A stretch of 64,000 bases of DNA from contig NZ_LMNU01000001.1 of NCBI RefSeq assembly GCF_001423085.1, positions 291,648-355,647 of the forward strand, given 5' to 3'. Source of the DNA: Methylobacterium sp. Leaf125 (lineage in GTDB: Bacteria; Pseudomonadota; Alphaproteobacteria; Rhizobiales; Beijerinckiaceae). Each line of letters begins with the position of its first letter. The stretch's first letter is position 1. Below the pieces are notes generated by a model. That model was given only the letters and a program-made list of their open reading frames with translations. It did no database searches and was not told where the DNA came from. Of the stretch, positions 46,113 through 55,693 are shown in pieces. The position numbers and the translations under genes were made by a program.

Positions 46113-46976
46113 ATGCGCTTCACGACCAGACCCGCGCCGCCCCTCGACAACCTCGGCGACCTGCGCGCCGAGATCGATCGGATCGACGCCGAGATGCATG
46201 CCCTGCTGATCCAGCGCGGGTCGATCATCGACCGGCTGATCGCGGTCAAGCGCACCTCGGCCAGCGGCTCGGCTTTCCGGCCCGGGCGCGAGGCCTCGAT
46301 GATGCGGCGCGTCGCCGAGCGCCATCGCGGGCTCCTGCCCCTCGACACCGTGGAGGGGATCTGGCGCGTCATCATCGCCACCTTCACCTACGTGCAGGCG
46401 CCGTTCTCGGTCCATGCCGACATCTCGGGCGGGGATGCGCCGATGCGCGATTCCGCTCGCTTCCATTTCGGCTTCACGGTGCCCTACCGGCCCCACCCCA
46501 CCTGTCTCGCGGTGATCGAGGCGGTGGCCGCCTCCCGCGGCGACCTCGGCATCTTCCGCCTCGATCCCGACGGCTCGGGCCCGTCGACCGAGGCCGCGCC
46601 CTGGTGGGAAGGGCTCGTCGGCGCGGGCCGGCCCAAGGTCATCGCGCGCCTGCCCTTCATCGAGCGGCCCACCCACCCGGCCGGCACCCCGGTCTTCGTG
46701 GTCTCGAACCCGCTGGACGATCCGGCCGCGGCCCAGCGCGACTGGGTCCTGCACGCCACCCGCGTCGCCGCCTGGGAGCCGGAGGCCATGCGCGCCCTGC
46801 AGGACCTCTACGGCGAGGTCGTCGCCCGCGCTCCGGGGCCGGGCGGCCACGGCCTGCTCCTCGCCGTCCCCGGCGGGGTCAGCGCCCGACAGCTGCGCGA
46901 GGCCCTGACCCGGGCGGGCGCCGCGCCCGAGACCCTCGAGGAGATCGGCAGCCACGCGGCCCGCTTCCGGGTTTAA
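46113..46976 (+). CDS. chorismate mutase with extra C-terminal domain
   Basis: 287 residues. Residues about 10-95 are an AroQ-type chorismate mutase: LGDLRAEIDRIDAEMHALLIQRGSII, LIAVKR and the later helices with PGREASMMRRV, turning chorismate into prephenate. The remaining roughly 190 residues are unassigned; segments such as VIEAVAASRGDLGIFRLD look like a diverged prephenate-dehydratase-type fold, but without its signature. It precedes hisC and tyrC, so it probably feeds tyrosine/phenylalanine synthesis. No Shine-Dalgarno motif is visible; a 13-bp repeat lies there instead. Confidence 0.85.
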   Translation: MRFTTRPAPPLDNLGDLRAEIDRIDAEMHALLIQRGSIIDRLIAVKRTSASGSAFRPGREASMMRRVAERHRGLLPLDTVEGIWRVIIATFTYVQAPFSVHADISGGDAPMRDSARFHFGFTVPYRPHPTCLAVIEAVAASRGDLGIFRLDPDGSGPSTEAAPWWEGLVGAGRPKVIARLPFIERPTHPAGTPVFVVSNPLDDPAAAQRDWVLHATRVAAWEPEAMRALQDLYGEVVARAPGPGGHGLLLAVPGGVSARQLREALTRAGAAPETLEEIGSHAARFRV

Positions 46977-46977
46977 G

Positions 46978-47022
46978 GCGGGCAGGTCCGACGCGGGCAG
47001 GTCCGAGGCGCGCGAGTCCGCG
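46978..47022. repeat. 15-bp repeat in the hisC leader, two copies plus a degenerate third
   Basis: GCGGGCAGGTCCGAC (46978) and GCGGGCAGGTCCGAG (46993) are followed by a diverged copy (47008-47022). It starts just after the chorismate mutase stop codon. Confidence 0.7.
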
Positions 47023-47105
47023 GAACAGGGCCCGCTCGCAAAGCCGGGCCAGCTTTGTTAGACGGGCGCTTCGCCGACCCACCGGCGGCCGCCAGGTCCA
47101 CCTCC

Positions 47106-48242
47106 ATGTCCTCGTCCATATCCTCCGCCCCCGTCGCTCCCGCACGCCCGGTGCCCCGTCCCGGCGTTCTTGCCATCGAGGCCTACGTGCCCGGCAAGAG
47201 CGGCGCGCCCGGCCATGCCAAGGTGCACAAGCTCTCCTCGAACGAGACCCCGCTCGGCCCGAGCCCGAAGGCGGTGGCGGCGATGCGGGCGGAAGCGGCC
47301 AAGCTCGAACTCTACCCGGAGGGCACCGCGCGGGTGCTGCGCGAGGCGATCGCCACCCGCTACGGCCTCGACCCGGCGCGGATCGTCTGCGGCGCGGGCT
47401 CGGACGAGCTCCTGTCCTTCCTGGCCTACGCCTATCTCGGGGCCGGCGACGAGGGGATCTTCACCGAGCACGGCTTCCTGGTCTACCGGATCGCGATCCT
47501 GGCCGCGGGCGGCACCCCCGTGGTGGTGGCGGAGCGCGACCTGCGCGCCGATGTCGACGCGCTGCTGGCCGCCGTCACGCCGCGCACCAAGATCGTCTAC
47601 CTCGCCAACCCCAACAACCCGACCGGCACCTACCTGCCCTTCGACGCGATCCGGCGCCTGCATGCGGGCCTGCCGCCCCACGTCCTCCTCGTCCTCGACG
47701 GCGCCTACGCGGAATACGTGCGGGCGAACGACTACAGCGCCGGCCTCGACCTCGTGCTGGAGGCCAACAACGTCGTGATGACCCGGACCTTCTCGAAGAT
47801 CCACGGGCTGGCCGCCCTCCGCATCGGCTGGATGGTCGGCCCCGCCGAGGTGGTCGACGCGGTCAACCGCATCCGGGGACCCTTCAACCTATCGGGAGCC
47901 GGCATCGCCGCGGGCGCCGCCGCCATCGCGGACGACGTGCACGTGGCCGCGGCCGTCGCCCACAACGACACCTGGCTCGCCGCGATGACGCAGGCCGTGC
48001 AGGCGCTCGGCCTCACCGTGACCCCGAGCGTCGCGAACTTCATCCTCGTCCACTTCCCCGACGCGCCGGGCCGGACGGCCGCCGAGGCCGACACGTTCCT
48101 CTCCGCCCGGGGCGTCATCACCCGGCGGGTCTCGTCCTACGGGCTGCCCCACGCCCTGCGCGTCACCATCGGCGGCGCGGAGGCGAACACCGCCTTCCTC
48201 GACGGCCTGACCGCCTTCGTGCGGGGCGAGAGCCGTGGCTGA
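47106..48242 (+). CDS. hisC: histidinol-phosphate / aromatic aminotransferase
   Basis: PLP aminotransferase, 378 residues. [32 protein letters not shown] and the PLP-Lys motif [17 protein letters not shown] are the HisC family marks. Between chorismate mutase and tyrC it probably makes aromatic amino acids, and it may also serve histidine synthesis, as these enzymes often do both. ATG at 47106 (MSSSISSAP) is preferred to a TTG at 47055. Its end overlaps the tyrC start by eight bases. Confidence 0.93.
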   Translation: MSSSISSAPVAPARPVPRPGVLAIEAYVPGKSGAPGHAKVHKLSSNETPLGPSPKAVAAMRAEAAKLELYPEGTARVLREAIATRYGLDPARIVCGAGSDELLSFLAYAYLGAGDEGIFTEHGFLVYRIAILAAGGTPVVVAERDLRADVDALLAAVTPRTKIVYLANPNNPTGTYLPFDAIRRLHAGLPPHVLLVLDGAYAEYVRANDYSAGLDLVLEANNVVMTRTFSKIHGLAALRIGWMVGPAEVVDAVNRIRGPFNLSGAGIAAGAAAIADDVHVAAAVAHNDTWLAAMTQAVQALGLTVTPSVANFILVHFPDAPGRTAAEADTFLSARGVITRRVSSYGLPHALRVTIGGAEANTAFLDGLTAFVRGESRG

Positions 48243-49176
48243 GAGCGACGCGCCTCCCCTGGAGACCCTGGCCATCGTCGGCCTCGGGCTGATCGGTTCC
48301 TCGATCGCCCGGGGCGCCCGGCAGTTCGGCCTCGCCCGGCGCATCGTCGCCGTCGACCGCGATGCCGCGGTGCTGGAGCGCGTGCGCGCGCTCGGCCTCG
48401 CGGACATCGCCACCGACGACCTCGCCGCCGGCGTGGCGGAGGCCGACCTCGTCATCCTGTGCGTGCCGGTGGGCGCCGTCGGCGCGGTGGCGGAGATCAT
48501 GGGGCCCGCCCTGAAGCCGGGCGCCATCGTGTCGGATGTCGGCTCGGTCAAGGCCTCGGTGGTGGCGGCCGTCACGCCGCACCTGCCCGCCGGCGTCCCG
48601 TTCGTGCCGGCTCACCCCGTGGCCGGCACCGAGTATTCCGGCCCGGATGCGGGTTTCTCGACCCTGTTCTCCGGGCGCTGGTGCATCCTCACCCCCGCCG
48701 CGGACACCGATCCGGCCGCGACCGCGCGGGTCCAGGCGTTCTGGGAGGGTCTGCGCGCCATCGTCGAGACGATGACGCCGGAGCATCACGACCTCGTCCT
48801 GGCCATCACCAGCCACGTGCCGCACCTCATCGCCTACAACATCGTCGGCACCGCCGCCGACCTCGAGGCGGTGACCCAGTCCGAGGTGATCAAGTTCTCC
48901 GCCGGCGGCTTCCGCGACTTCACCCGCATCGCCGCCTCCGACCCGACCATGTGGCGGGACGTGTTCCTGACCAACAAGGACGCGGTGCTGGAGATGCTGG
49001 GGCGCTTCAACGAGGACCTGGCGGCGCTGGCCCGGGCGATCCGCTGGGGCGATGGCGAGGCCCTGCACGACCTCTTCACCCGCACCCGCGCCATCCGCCG
49101 GGGCATCGTCGCCATGGGCCAGGAGACGGCCGAGGCCGATTTCGGCCGCGGCCGCCCGAGCGACCCCGCGGCCTGA
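48235..49176 (+). CDS. tyrC: prephenate/arogenate dehydrogenase
   Basis: Oxidative decarboxylation on the route to tyrosine. 313 residues with the Rossmann motif [39 protein letters not shown] and [23 protein letters not shown] start at 48235 overlaps hisC. The order chorismate mutase-hisC-tyrC forms a tyrosine/phenylalanine operon. Whether it prefers prephenate or arogenate cannot be told from the sequence. Confidence 0.93.
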   Translation: MAESDAPPLETLAIVGLGLIGSSIARGARQFGLARRIVAVDRDAAVLERVRALGLADIATDDLAAGVAEADLVILCVPVGAVGAVAEIMGPALKPGAIVSDVGSVKASVVAAVTPHLPAGVPFVPAHPVAGTEYSGPDAGFSTLFSGRWCILTPAADTDPAATARVQAFWEGLRAIVETMTPEHHDLVLAITSHVPHLIAYNIVGTAADLEAVTQSEVIKFSAGGFRDFTRIAASDPTMWRDVFLTNKDAVLEMLGRFNEDLAALARAIRWGDGEALHDLFTRTRAIRRGIVAMGQETAEADFGRGRPSDPAA

Positions 49177-49204
49177 GGCTCATCCCCCCGGCGCGGGCGG
49201 CCGC

Positions 49205-50287
49205 TCAGTAGAGCGGCGGCAGCTGCACGTTGGGGATCGGAAACGGCCCGAGCGTCAGGCGGCCCTCGGCGAGGCGCAGGGGCGGCAGGGGCTTGAGGGC
49301 ATCGTCGGCCGGGGCCGCGACGCCCGCTTCGGCACTGGCCTGGCTGCGGCGACCGAGGAGCTGGCCGACGAGGCTGCCGATCAGCGCGCCCTTCTCGGCC
49401 CCGAAGCGCTGGCCCATGACCTGGCCGACCAGCGCCTCGACGCCGGCCGCACGCAGATCGAGCTGGCCCTGGAGCCGATGCGCGGTGTCGAGATCGAGGC
49501 GGCCCTTCGCCTGGAGCCGGCGCTCGCCCTTGGCGAGGGAGAGGAGCGCGATGTCGAGGCCGCCGCCGGCCTGGCGCCAGTCCTCCAGCTCCTTCGCCAC
49601 GGTGCCGGTGTCGAGGCTGGTGGCGCGGCTCACGGTGGCGTCGAGGGCGAGATCGGCCGGATCGGCATTGCCGAGGGCGGCGTCGACCAGGGGCAGGCGG
49701 ATGCGGTTCACCCGCAGGCTGGTGTCGATGGCCCCCTCCGATTCGAAGCGTCCCGGGGTCGGACGGGCGTGGAGCTCGAAGTGCTGGGTCTCGAACGCGA
49801 TCGGCTCGGGGCCAGCGCCGCGCACCACGCCCTTGGCGCCGTCGGCCACCACGGAGGCGCGCACGAAGCCGTCGGACGCGCCGTGGAAGCTGCCCTCCAG
49901 GGAGGTCCAGGTCGCGTCCGCCGTGAGGTCGCCCTGCTCGACGTGGAACGGGCCCCCGACTTCGAGGATGCCTCGACGGGGCTGGTAGACCTGGGTCACG
50001 GCCGTGACCGGGCCGAGGGTGAAGCGGCTGTCGGAGCGGCTGAAGGCCAGGGAGGCGCAGCGCAGCTCGATGCGGAACGGGTAGCCGGTGATGCTGCGGT
50101 CGGCGCAGGTCCAGGTCCGGCCCGCGGCCGCTTCCTGGGCGATCCAGCCATCCATCTCGGAGGCGGCCCGGTGGCGGATGTAGAACCATCCGAGCGACCA
50201 GGCGATCACGAGGACGGCGAGGAGAATGTAGGGAACGAACAGCCCCTTGCGCGAGTGGGGACGGGTCGGAGTCGGGCTCTGCGCCAT
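49205..50287 (-). CDS. DUF2125 domain protein, membrane-anchored
   Basis: 360 residues. One N-terminal membrane segment (YILLAVLVIAWSLGWFYI), then a periplasmic part with the DUF2125 features WTCADRSITGYPFRIELRC and GPVTAVTQVYQPR. The fold appears beta-rich. Alphaproteobacterial proteins of this family often lie beside tyrC, as here (convergent, 28-bp gap). Function unknown; an envelope role is plausible. Confidence 0.85.
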   Translation of the reverse strand: MAQSPTPTRPHSRKGLFVPYILLAVLVIAWSLGWFYIRHRAASEMDGWIAQEAAAGRTWTCADRSITGYPFRIELRCASLAFSRSDSRFTLGPVTAVTQVYQPRRGILEVGGPFHVEQGDLTADATWTSLEGSFHGASDGFVRASVVADGAKGVVRGAGPEPIAFETQHFELHARPTPGRFESEGAIDTSLRVNRIRLPLVDAALGNADPADLALDATVSRATSLDTGTVAKELEDWRQAGGGLDIALLSLAKGERRLQAKGRLDLDTAHRLQGQLDLRAAGVEALVGQVMGQRFGAEKGALIGSLVGQLLGRRSQASAEAGVAAPADDALKPLPPLRLAEGRLTLGPFPIPNVQLPPLY

Positions 50288-50449
50288 CGCGTGTCGGTAT
50301 CCTGCGCTCGCGTCACGGGCCTGCGGCCCTCGTCGGGGCAGCCCGGGTGCAAGGCTTGGCAGGGTCTCGGCGGCGAAAGCATGGCAGGGCCGCCATGGCG
50401 CCGCAAAACGCGAAGCCGTGAAGTCAGCGGAGCGAGCGCTCCGCCGCGA

Positions 50450-50896
50450 TCAGTTCGCGGCGTCGGCCTTCTGCTCGCTGCCGAGATCGGCCACGATAGC
50501 CTCGCGCTCGGCCTCGTCCTCGGCCAGCCGGTGGACGTGCATCTCGGTCGCGCCCTTGTGCCGGGCCCGGGCGATCCAGTTCCGATGCAGGCGTTCCCGC
50601 GGGCTCTGCCCGGCGGAGGCGACCGAGACCAGTTCGCCGACACCCGAGGCGTCGCGGCGCACGGCCATCACCACGGCCTCGCCCATGTCGTCGAGCTCGG
50701 GCTCGGCCAGCTCGTGGATGCCGACCACGTAGCGGCGGCCGGACCGGCCGCGCCAGGCGCTCAGCACCAGGGCGGGGGTCCCCCGCAGACCGGCCGTCGT
50801 CCTCAGGCGTTCCTCGCGCACTTCCTGTCTCCGGGCTCGATCGTCCTTCAGGTCGCGCAGTGCGGCCGACCAGGACAGGGCTCTCTTGTTCGCCAT
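50450..50896 (-). CDS. conserved hypothetical protein, charged N-terminus
   Basis: 148 residues. Residues 1-45 are rich in Arg/Lys/Glu (ALRDLKDDRARRQEVREE, likely helical); the middle (ALVLSAWRGRSGRRYVVGI, GEAVVMAVRRDASG) could form beta strands, and the end is acidic. No known domain recognised. ATG at 50896 (MANKRALSW), preceded by an AT-rich region and a DnaA box on the upstream side. Coding bias fits the neighbours. Confidence 0.7.
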   Translation of the reverse strand: MANKRALSWSAALRDLKDDRARRQEVREERLRTTAGLRGTPALVLSAWRGRSGRRYVVGIHELAEPELDDMGEAVVMAVRRDASGVGELVSVASAGQSPRERLHRNWIARARHKGATEMHVHRLAEDEAEREAIVADLGSEQKADAAN

Positions 50897-50974
50897 TTGT
50901 TCCACATTAATCTTAACGGTTCGTTGGCGTCAAGGACGACGCCTCGGCCTCCAATGAGATGGGGATGACGGGAG

Positions 50975-50983
50975 TTATCCACA
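50975..50983 (+). promoter_or_regulatory. isolated DnaA box
   Basis: TTATCCACA is the perfect DnaA-box consensus, in the 125-bp gap between plsC and the hypothetical gene at 50450. An AT-rich run (about 50890-50925) is adjacent. No second box is seen nearby, so it is not an origin by itself. Confidence 0.35.
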
Positions 50984-51021
50984 AGTCGTGCACAGGGCCG
51001 AAACGGCCCCGGGGACCCCCT

Positions 51022-51819
51022 TCAGGCGACGGGCGATCCGTTCCGAGGAGCCTTGGCCGGAGACGCCGGGAGGGCTTCCGGAACCGGGTGCCCCGCCGCC
51101 GCGAGTTCGCTCCGGCCGGCGGCCAGCAGCGCGTCGGAGGCGGTCTCGATCCGGCCCTGGACCAGCTCCAGGAAACGCGCCCGGTCCAGGCCGGGCGGGA
51201 TCGGGGACAGGAACTCGATCACCGAGGTGCCGGGCCGGCGGATCAGGCGGCGGCGGGGCCAGTGCAGGCCGGTGTTGAGGGCGACCGGCAGGCAGGGCAC
51301 GCCGAGGGCGGCGTACAGGTGGGTGATGCCGAGCTTGTAGGCGGGGGGCGCGCCGGGCGGGCGGCGGGTGCCCTCGGGGAAGATGATGAGCTGGCGCTCG
51401 TCCCGGATGGCCTGGGCGGCGGCCTCGTTCATGGCGACCATCGCCCGGGCGCCCTTGCTGCGGTCGATGGCGACCATGCCGGAGCGCGAGAGGAACCACC
51501 CGATCAGCGGGATCCAGAGCAGCTCGCGCTTGAGGATGTAGGCGAAGTCCGGAAAGGCCGTGACGAGGGCCAGGGTCTCCAGGGCCGACTGGTGCTTGGC
51601 CGCCACCAGGAGAGGGCCGGGCGGGATGTTCTCGACGCCCCGGAACTCCACCGTGATGCCGCCCACCACCCGCAGGAGCCACAGGGTGACCCGACCCCAG
51701 AGCTGAGCCAGCCGGATCACCCCCCGCCGGGAGACGAGGGTCGGCAGCCCACCGATCGCGATGAGGGTGGTGGCGACGTAGAAGGCGAGGTTGAACGCGA
51801 GGGAGCGGACGAGGAGCAT
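51022..51819 (-). CDS. plsC: 1-acyl-sn-glycerol-3-phosphate acyltransferase
   Basis: Makes phosphatidic acid at the inner membrane. 265 residues, with N-terminal hydrophobic segments. The catalytic block is HQSALE at residues 76-81, i.e. HX4E where most members have HX4D; FPEGTRR is the second motif. It is the normal pattern in related alphaproteobacterial enzymes, so activity is expected. Followed by a hydrophilic tail. Confidence 0.93.
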   Translation of the reverse strand: MLLVRSLAFNLAFYVATTLIAIGGLPTLVSRRGVIRLAQLWGRVTLWLLRVVGGITVEFRGVENIPPGPLLVAAKHQSALETLALVTAFPDFAYILKRELLWIPLIGWFLSRSGMVAIDRSKGARAMVAMNEAAAQAIRDERQLIIFPEGTRRPPGAPPAYKLGITHLYAALGVPCLPVALNTGLHWPRRRLIRRPGTSVIEFLSPIPPGLDRARFLELVQGRIETASDALLAAGRSELAAAGHPVPEALPASPAKAPRNGSPVA

Positions 51820-51919
51820 CGGGAACCTGGATGAGACAGCCCGGGACAGGGCGCGGCCCAGCTCCCGTGTAGCGTGCGATCTCGTCCCAGACCATCCAAG
51901 GGCGGGATTATCCGCCCCC

Positions 51920-53701
51920 TCAGTCGCCCTCCGCCAGGGTGCCGCGCTGGCGCGGATCGGCGGCGCCCGCCAGCAGCCCGTCGCCGACCTGCACCGAGTT
52001 GGCAGAGCCGGAGGTCGCCCCGACCCGGACCGTGTGGCCGCGGGCCCTGAGCAGGGCCAGGGTGTCGGGGGAGAGGCCCTCCTCGGCCATCAGCACGTCC
52101 GGCTGCCACTGGTGGTGGATGCGGGGCGCGGCCACGGCCTCGGCGAGGTTCATCCGGAAATCGAGCACGTTGACGATGACCTGCAGCACCGTCGAGATGA
52201 TGCGGCTGCCGCCGGGGCTGCCCGTCACCAGGACGAGCCGGCCGTCGCGGAAGACGAAGGCGGGGGTCATCGACGAGAGCGGCCTGGCCCCGGGGGAGAC
52301 CGCGTTGGCGACGCTGCCGACGAGACCGTAAGCGTTGAGGGCACCGGGCTTGGCGGAGAAATCGTCCATCTCGTTGTTCAGGAGCACGCCGGTGCCCTCC
52401 GCCACGAGGCCGAGCCCGTAGGAGAAGTTCAGGGTGGTGGTGTTCGAGACGGCGTTGCCGGCAGCGTCCACGACGGAGAAATGCGTGGTCTGGTCGGACT
52501 CGAAGGGGAGGGGATCGCCCGCCTTGACCGCGGCGGCGGGGCGAGCGCGGGCGGGATCGATCCCGGCCCGCACGGTGGCCGCGTAGGGTTTGGCGATCAG
52601 GCCCTCCACCGGCACCTGCGTGCGGGCGGGGTCGCCGAGCCAAGTCGCCCGGTCGGCGTAGGCCGGCTTCATCGCCTCGGCCAGGATGTGGAGGGCATCG
52701 GCGCTGCCGGCTCCCATGCGGGCGAGGTCGAAGCCCTCCAGCACGTTCAGGATCTCGATGAGGTGGATGCCGCCGGAGCTCGGCGGGGGCATCGACGCGA
52801 TGGCGTAGCCCCGGTAGGTGCCGCGCACGGGCTCCCGCAGCACGGGGCGGTAGGCGGCCAGGTCCTCGGCCGTCATCACGCCGCCCGCGCCCCGCACGGC
52901 GGCGGCGATGCGCTCGGCGATGGGCCCGGTGTGGAAGGCGTCGGGGCCGGATTTGGCGATGGCCGCGAGGGTGTCGGCGAGATCGGTCTGAACCAGCCGT
53001 TCACCGCGCTCCAGGGGTCTGTCGCCGGCAAAGAAGATCTTGCGCGAGGAGGGCCAGCGGCCGAGCAGGCCGGCGGCGCGGGGCAGCGAGTCCGCGAGGC
53101 CCGCCTCCACCGGGATGCCCTCGCGGGCGAGCGTCTCGGCCGGGGCGATCAGGTCGGCCAGGCTGAAGCGGCCCGAGCCGTAGAGGCGGTGCGCCTCGGC
53201 CAGCCCCCGCACGGTGCCGGGCACGCCCACCGCCTTGCCGGTCCGGGTCGAGGCAGCGCGGTCGGGCTCGCCCCGGGGGTCGAGGAACATGTCGGAGCGG
53301 GCGGCGGCCGGGGCGGTCTCGCGGTAATCGAGGGCGATGGTCTCGTCGCCCTCCGCCCGGTGGATCATCATGAAGCCGCCGCCGCCGAGGTTGCCGGCCC
53401 GCGGCAGGGTCACGGCGAGGGCGAAACCGACCGCTACGGCGGCGTCGATGGCGTTGCCGCCCGCCCGCAGGATCGCGACGCCGACGCGGGTGGCGCGGGC
53501 CTCCTGCGAGGCGACCATGCCGTGGGCGCCGAGCACCGGCAGCAGGCGCGCATCGTCGGACTGGATCGGCGGCGGCTCCGGCAGGGCCGGTACGGGGCCG
53601 CCCCCCCCTTGCGCGAGACCCGGCCCCGTGGCGACCAGGACCGTGCCGGCCAAGACGCTGCCGGCCAAAACCAGGGCGATGCGCGAGGGGGTCAGCCGCA
53701 T
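51920..53701 (-). CDS. ggt: gamma-glutamyltransferase
   Basis: Periplasmic enzyme that hydrolyses or transfers the gamma-glutamyl group of glutathione. 593 residues made as a precursor; self-cleavage is expected before the Thr in QTTHFSVVD (near residue 400). MTPAFVFRDG and LVTGSPGGSRIIST are conserved substrate-site motifs. The signal peptide (ALVLAGSVLAGTVLVATG) contains a 15-bp DNA duplication at 53646-53675. It lies one base after the upstream membrane-protein gene, so they are co-transcribed. Confidence 0.95.
   Translation of the reverse strand: MRLTPSRIALVLAGSVLAGTVLVATGPGLAQGGGGPVPALPEPPPIQSDDARLLPVLGAHGMVASQEARATRVGVAILRAGGNAIDAAVAVGFALAVTLPRAGNLGGGGFMMIHRAEGDETIALDYRETAPAAARSDMFLDPRGEPDRAASTRTGKAVGVPGTVRGLAEAHRLYGSGRFSLADLIAPAETLAREGIPVEAGLADSLPRAAGLLGRWPSSRKIFFAGDRPLERGERLVQTDLADTLAAIAKSGPDAFHTGPIAERIAAAVRGAGGVMTAEDLAAYRPVLREPVRGTYRGYAIASMPPPSSGGIHLIEILNVLEGFDLARMGAGSADALHILAEAMKPAYADRATWLGDPARTQVPVEGLIAKPYAATVRAGIDPARARPAAAVKAGDPLPFESDQTTHFSVVDAAGNAVSNTTTLNFSYGLGLVAEGTGVLLNNEMDDFSAKPGALNAYGLVGSVANAVSPGARPLSSMTPAFVFRDGRLVLVTGSPGGSRIISTVLQVIVNVLDFRMNLAEAVAAPRIHHQWQPDVLMAEEGLSPDTLALLRARGHTVRVGATSGSANSVQVGDGLLAGAADPRQRGTLAEGD
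53646..53675. repeat. 15-bp duplication in the ggt signal peptide
   Basis: CCGGCCAAGACGCTG (53646) and CCGGCCAAAACCAGG (53661) are adjacent imperfect copies that encode VLAG(S/T) twice in the hydrophobic core of the signal peptide. Confidence 0.55.
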
Positions 53702-53702
53702 G

Positions 53703-54215
53703 TCAGGCGCGTCCGTTGTCGCGGGGCGGGAGGGCGGGCGCGCCGTGATGGCGCCCCGCGATCAACCAGTAGACGAGGCCCGACGCCGCGCCGGTGAGGA
53801 ACAGCACCGCGGTGATGCGGCCCTCCAGCGCCAGGGCCTCGCCGCTTGCCCCGCTGCGCGACAGGCCGCGGGCGAGCCAGGGCACGGAGGCGGTGAGCAG
53901 GCCGGTACCGGCGCCGTACCCAGTGGCGGCGCGCCAGTTCAGGACCGCCCCGAGGACGGCCACCAGGACCGGCGGCACCACCAGGAGCACGAACAGCGCG
54001 CGGGCGATGGCGGCCAGGGCGAACAGCAGGGTCTCGGGACCGATCCCGGACGCGAGATCGGTCAACCCGGAGAACAGCCCGACGAGGCCGAGGCGGGACA
54101 GGGTCTCGCTGGTGGCCGGGTCGAGCATCGCGCCGAGGGCCAGGACGGCCGCCCCGCAGGGAATCGCCAGAATCAGGGCGAGGCTGGCGATGAACAGGTC
54201 GCCGAGGAGACGCAC
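53703..54215 (-). CDS. hypothetical membrane protein
   Basis: 170 residues with four hydrophobic segments (LFIASLALILAIPCGAAVLAL, LLFALAAIARALFVLLVVPP, VLVAVLGAVLNW, ITAVLFLTGAASGLVYWLI). No domain recognised. The stop is one base before the ggt start and the ATG lies three bases from the rlmN stop, so it is part of an rlmN-membrane protein-ggt run. Confidence 0.75.
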   Translation of the reverse strand: MRLLGDLFIASLALILAIPCGAAVLALGAMLDPATSETLSRLGLVGLFSGLTDLASGIGPETLLFALAAIARALFVLLVVPPVLVAVLGAVLNWRAATGYGAGTGLLTASVPWLARGLSRSGASGEALALEGRITAVLFLTGAASGLVYWLIAGRHHGAPALPPRDNGRA

Positions 54216-54218
54216 CCG

Positions 54219-55520
54219 TCAGTCTTCGTCGCCGTCGTCGGCACCCGCATAGACGCCCTCGGCGCCGATGCCGTCCTCCAGCATCATCCGGGCCCGGGCG
54301 CGCAGCTTCTCGGTCTCGCTCTTCAGCTGGCCGCAGGCGGCCAGGATATCGCGGCCGCGCGGGGTGCGCACGGGTGAGGCGTAGCCGGCTTCGTAAATGA
54401 TTTCCGAGAACCGTTCGATCCGCTCCCAGTCGGAGCATTCGTAGACGCTGCCCGGCCAGGGATTGAACGGGATCAGGTTGATCTTGGCCGGAATGCCCTT
54501 GAGCAGGCGCACCAGCTCGCGCGCGTCGGCGTCGCTGTCGTTCACGCCCTTCAGCATCACGTATTCGAAGGTGATGCGGCGGGCGTTGTTCAGGCCGGGA
54601 TAGGAGCGGCAGGCGGCCAGCAGCTCGGCCAGGGGGTACTTGCGGTTCAGGGGCACGAGGGTGTCGCGGATGTCGTCGCGCACCGCGTGCAGCGAGATCG
54701 CCAGCATGGCGTGGGCCTCGTCGCCGAGGCGCTGCATCTGCGGCACGACGCCGGAGGTCGAGACGGTGATGCGCCGACGGGAGAGGCCGAGGCCCTCCTG
54801 GTCGGCCATGACGCCGACGGCGTCGACCACGTTGTCGAGATTGTAGAGGGGCTCGCCCATGCCCATGAAGACGATGTTGGTGACCTTGCGCCGGCTCTCG
54901 TCCGCACCCGGGGCGGTCGGGTTCTGGCCGGCCCAGTCGTTGAGGTGGTCGCGGGCCACGACGAGCTGCGCGGTGATCTCGGCCGCCGTCAGGTTGCGCA
55001 CCAGGCGCTGCGTGCCGGTGTGGCAGAACGAGCAGGTCAGGGTGCAGCCGACCTGGCTCGAGACGCAGAGGGTGCCGCGGCCGCGCCCCGGGATGTAGAC
55101 GCACTCGATCTCGGCGCCGCGGTTGTGGTCGTGCTTGCCCGTGGGGGCCATGCGCATCAGCCACTTGCGGGTGCCGTCGCGGGAGACCTGCTCGGTGACC
55201 ACCTCGGGCCGGTCGAGGGTGTAGGCGTCGGCGAGCTGGGTCTTCAGGCCCTTGCCGACATTGGTCATCTCGTCGAAGGCCTTGGCGCCGCGCACGTTGA
55301 GCCAGTGCCAGATCTGGCCGGAGCGCATGCGCTGCTCGCGCTCGGAGACGCCGATGGCGCCCAGCCGGGCCTTCAGCTGCTCACGGGTGAGCCCCACCAG
55401 GGACGCGCGCCCGGGCGGCAGTGCCGGGCTGCCGGCCTGGGGCTCGAACTCGGGCAGCTTCTCGATTGCGGGAACGGCGCTCGCGTCGCGCCGGGCGGTG
55501 TCGAACGACGCCGTCGCCAT
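54219..55520 (-). CDS. rlmN: dual-specificity 23S rRNA/tRNA (adenine-C2) methyltransferase RlmN
   Basis: Radical-SAM enzyme that methylates A2503 of 23S rRNA and A37 of tRNAs. 433 residues; the first 40 are an extra N-terminal segment. The iron-sulfur motif is Cys159-Cys163-Cys166 ([11 protein letters not shown]), followed by [14 protein letters not shown] and [13 protein letters not shown] motifs, and the acceptor Cys near [16 protein letters not shown] at 55520. Confidence 0.96.
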   Translation of the reverse strand: MATASFDTARRDASAVPAIEKLPEFEPQAGSPALPPGRASLVGLTREQLKARLGAIGVSEREQRMRSGQIWHWLNVRGAKAFDEMTNVGKGLKTQLADAYTLDRPEVVTEQVSRDGTRKWLMRMAPTGKHDHNRGAEIECVYIPGRGRGTLCVSSQVGCTLTCSFCHTGTQRLVRNLTAAEITAQLVVARDHLNDWAGQNPTAPGADESRRKVTNIVFMGMGEPLYNLDNVVDAVGVMADQEGLGLSRRRITVSTSGVVPQMQRLGDEAHAMLAISLHAVRDDIRDTLVPLNRKYPLAELLAACRSYPGLNNARRITFEYVMLKGVNDSDADARELVRLLKGIPAKINLIPFNPWPGSVYECSDWERIERFSEIIYEAGYASPVRTPRGRDILAACGQLKSETEKLRARARMMLEDGIGAEGVYAGADDGDED

Positions 55521-55693
55521 GATCTGGATGAACCTTCGGACTTGGAATGGGTCCGATATAGGGGATTCGGGTCCAAAACGCGAATGCGGGACGGGGCTGT
55601 GCTGGGATCATGCGATCCGGCACCCCGGCCTCACACCTTATTCCGGATCGGTCACCCGGGCCGGACGGCGCTCGCCGCCCGGCCGGCGGGCAC

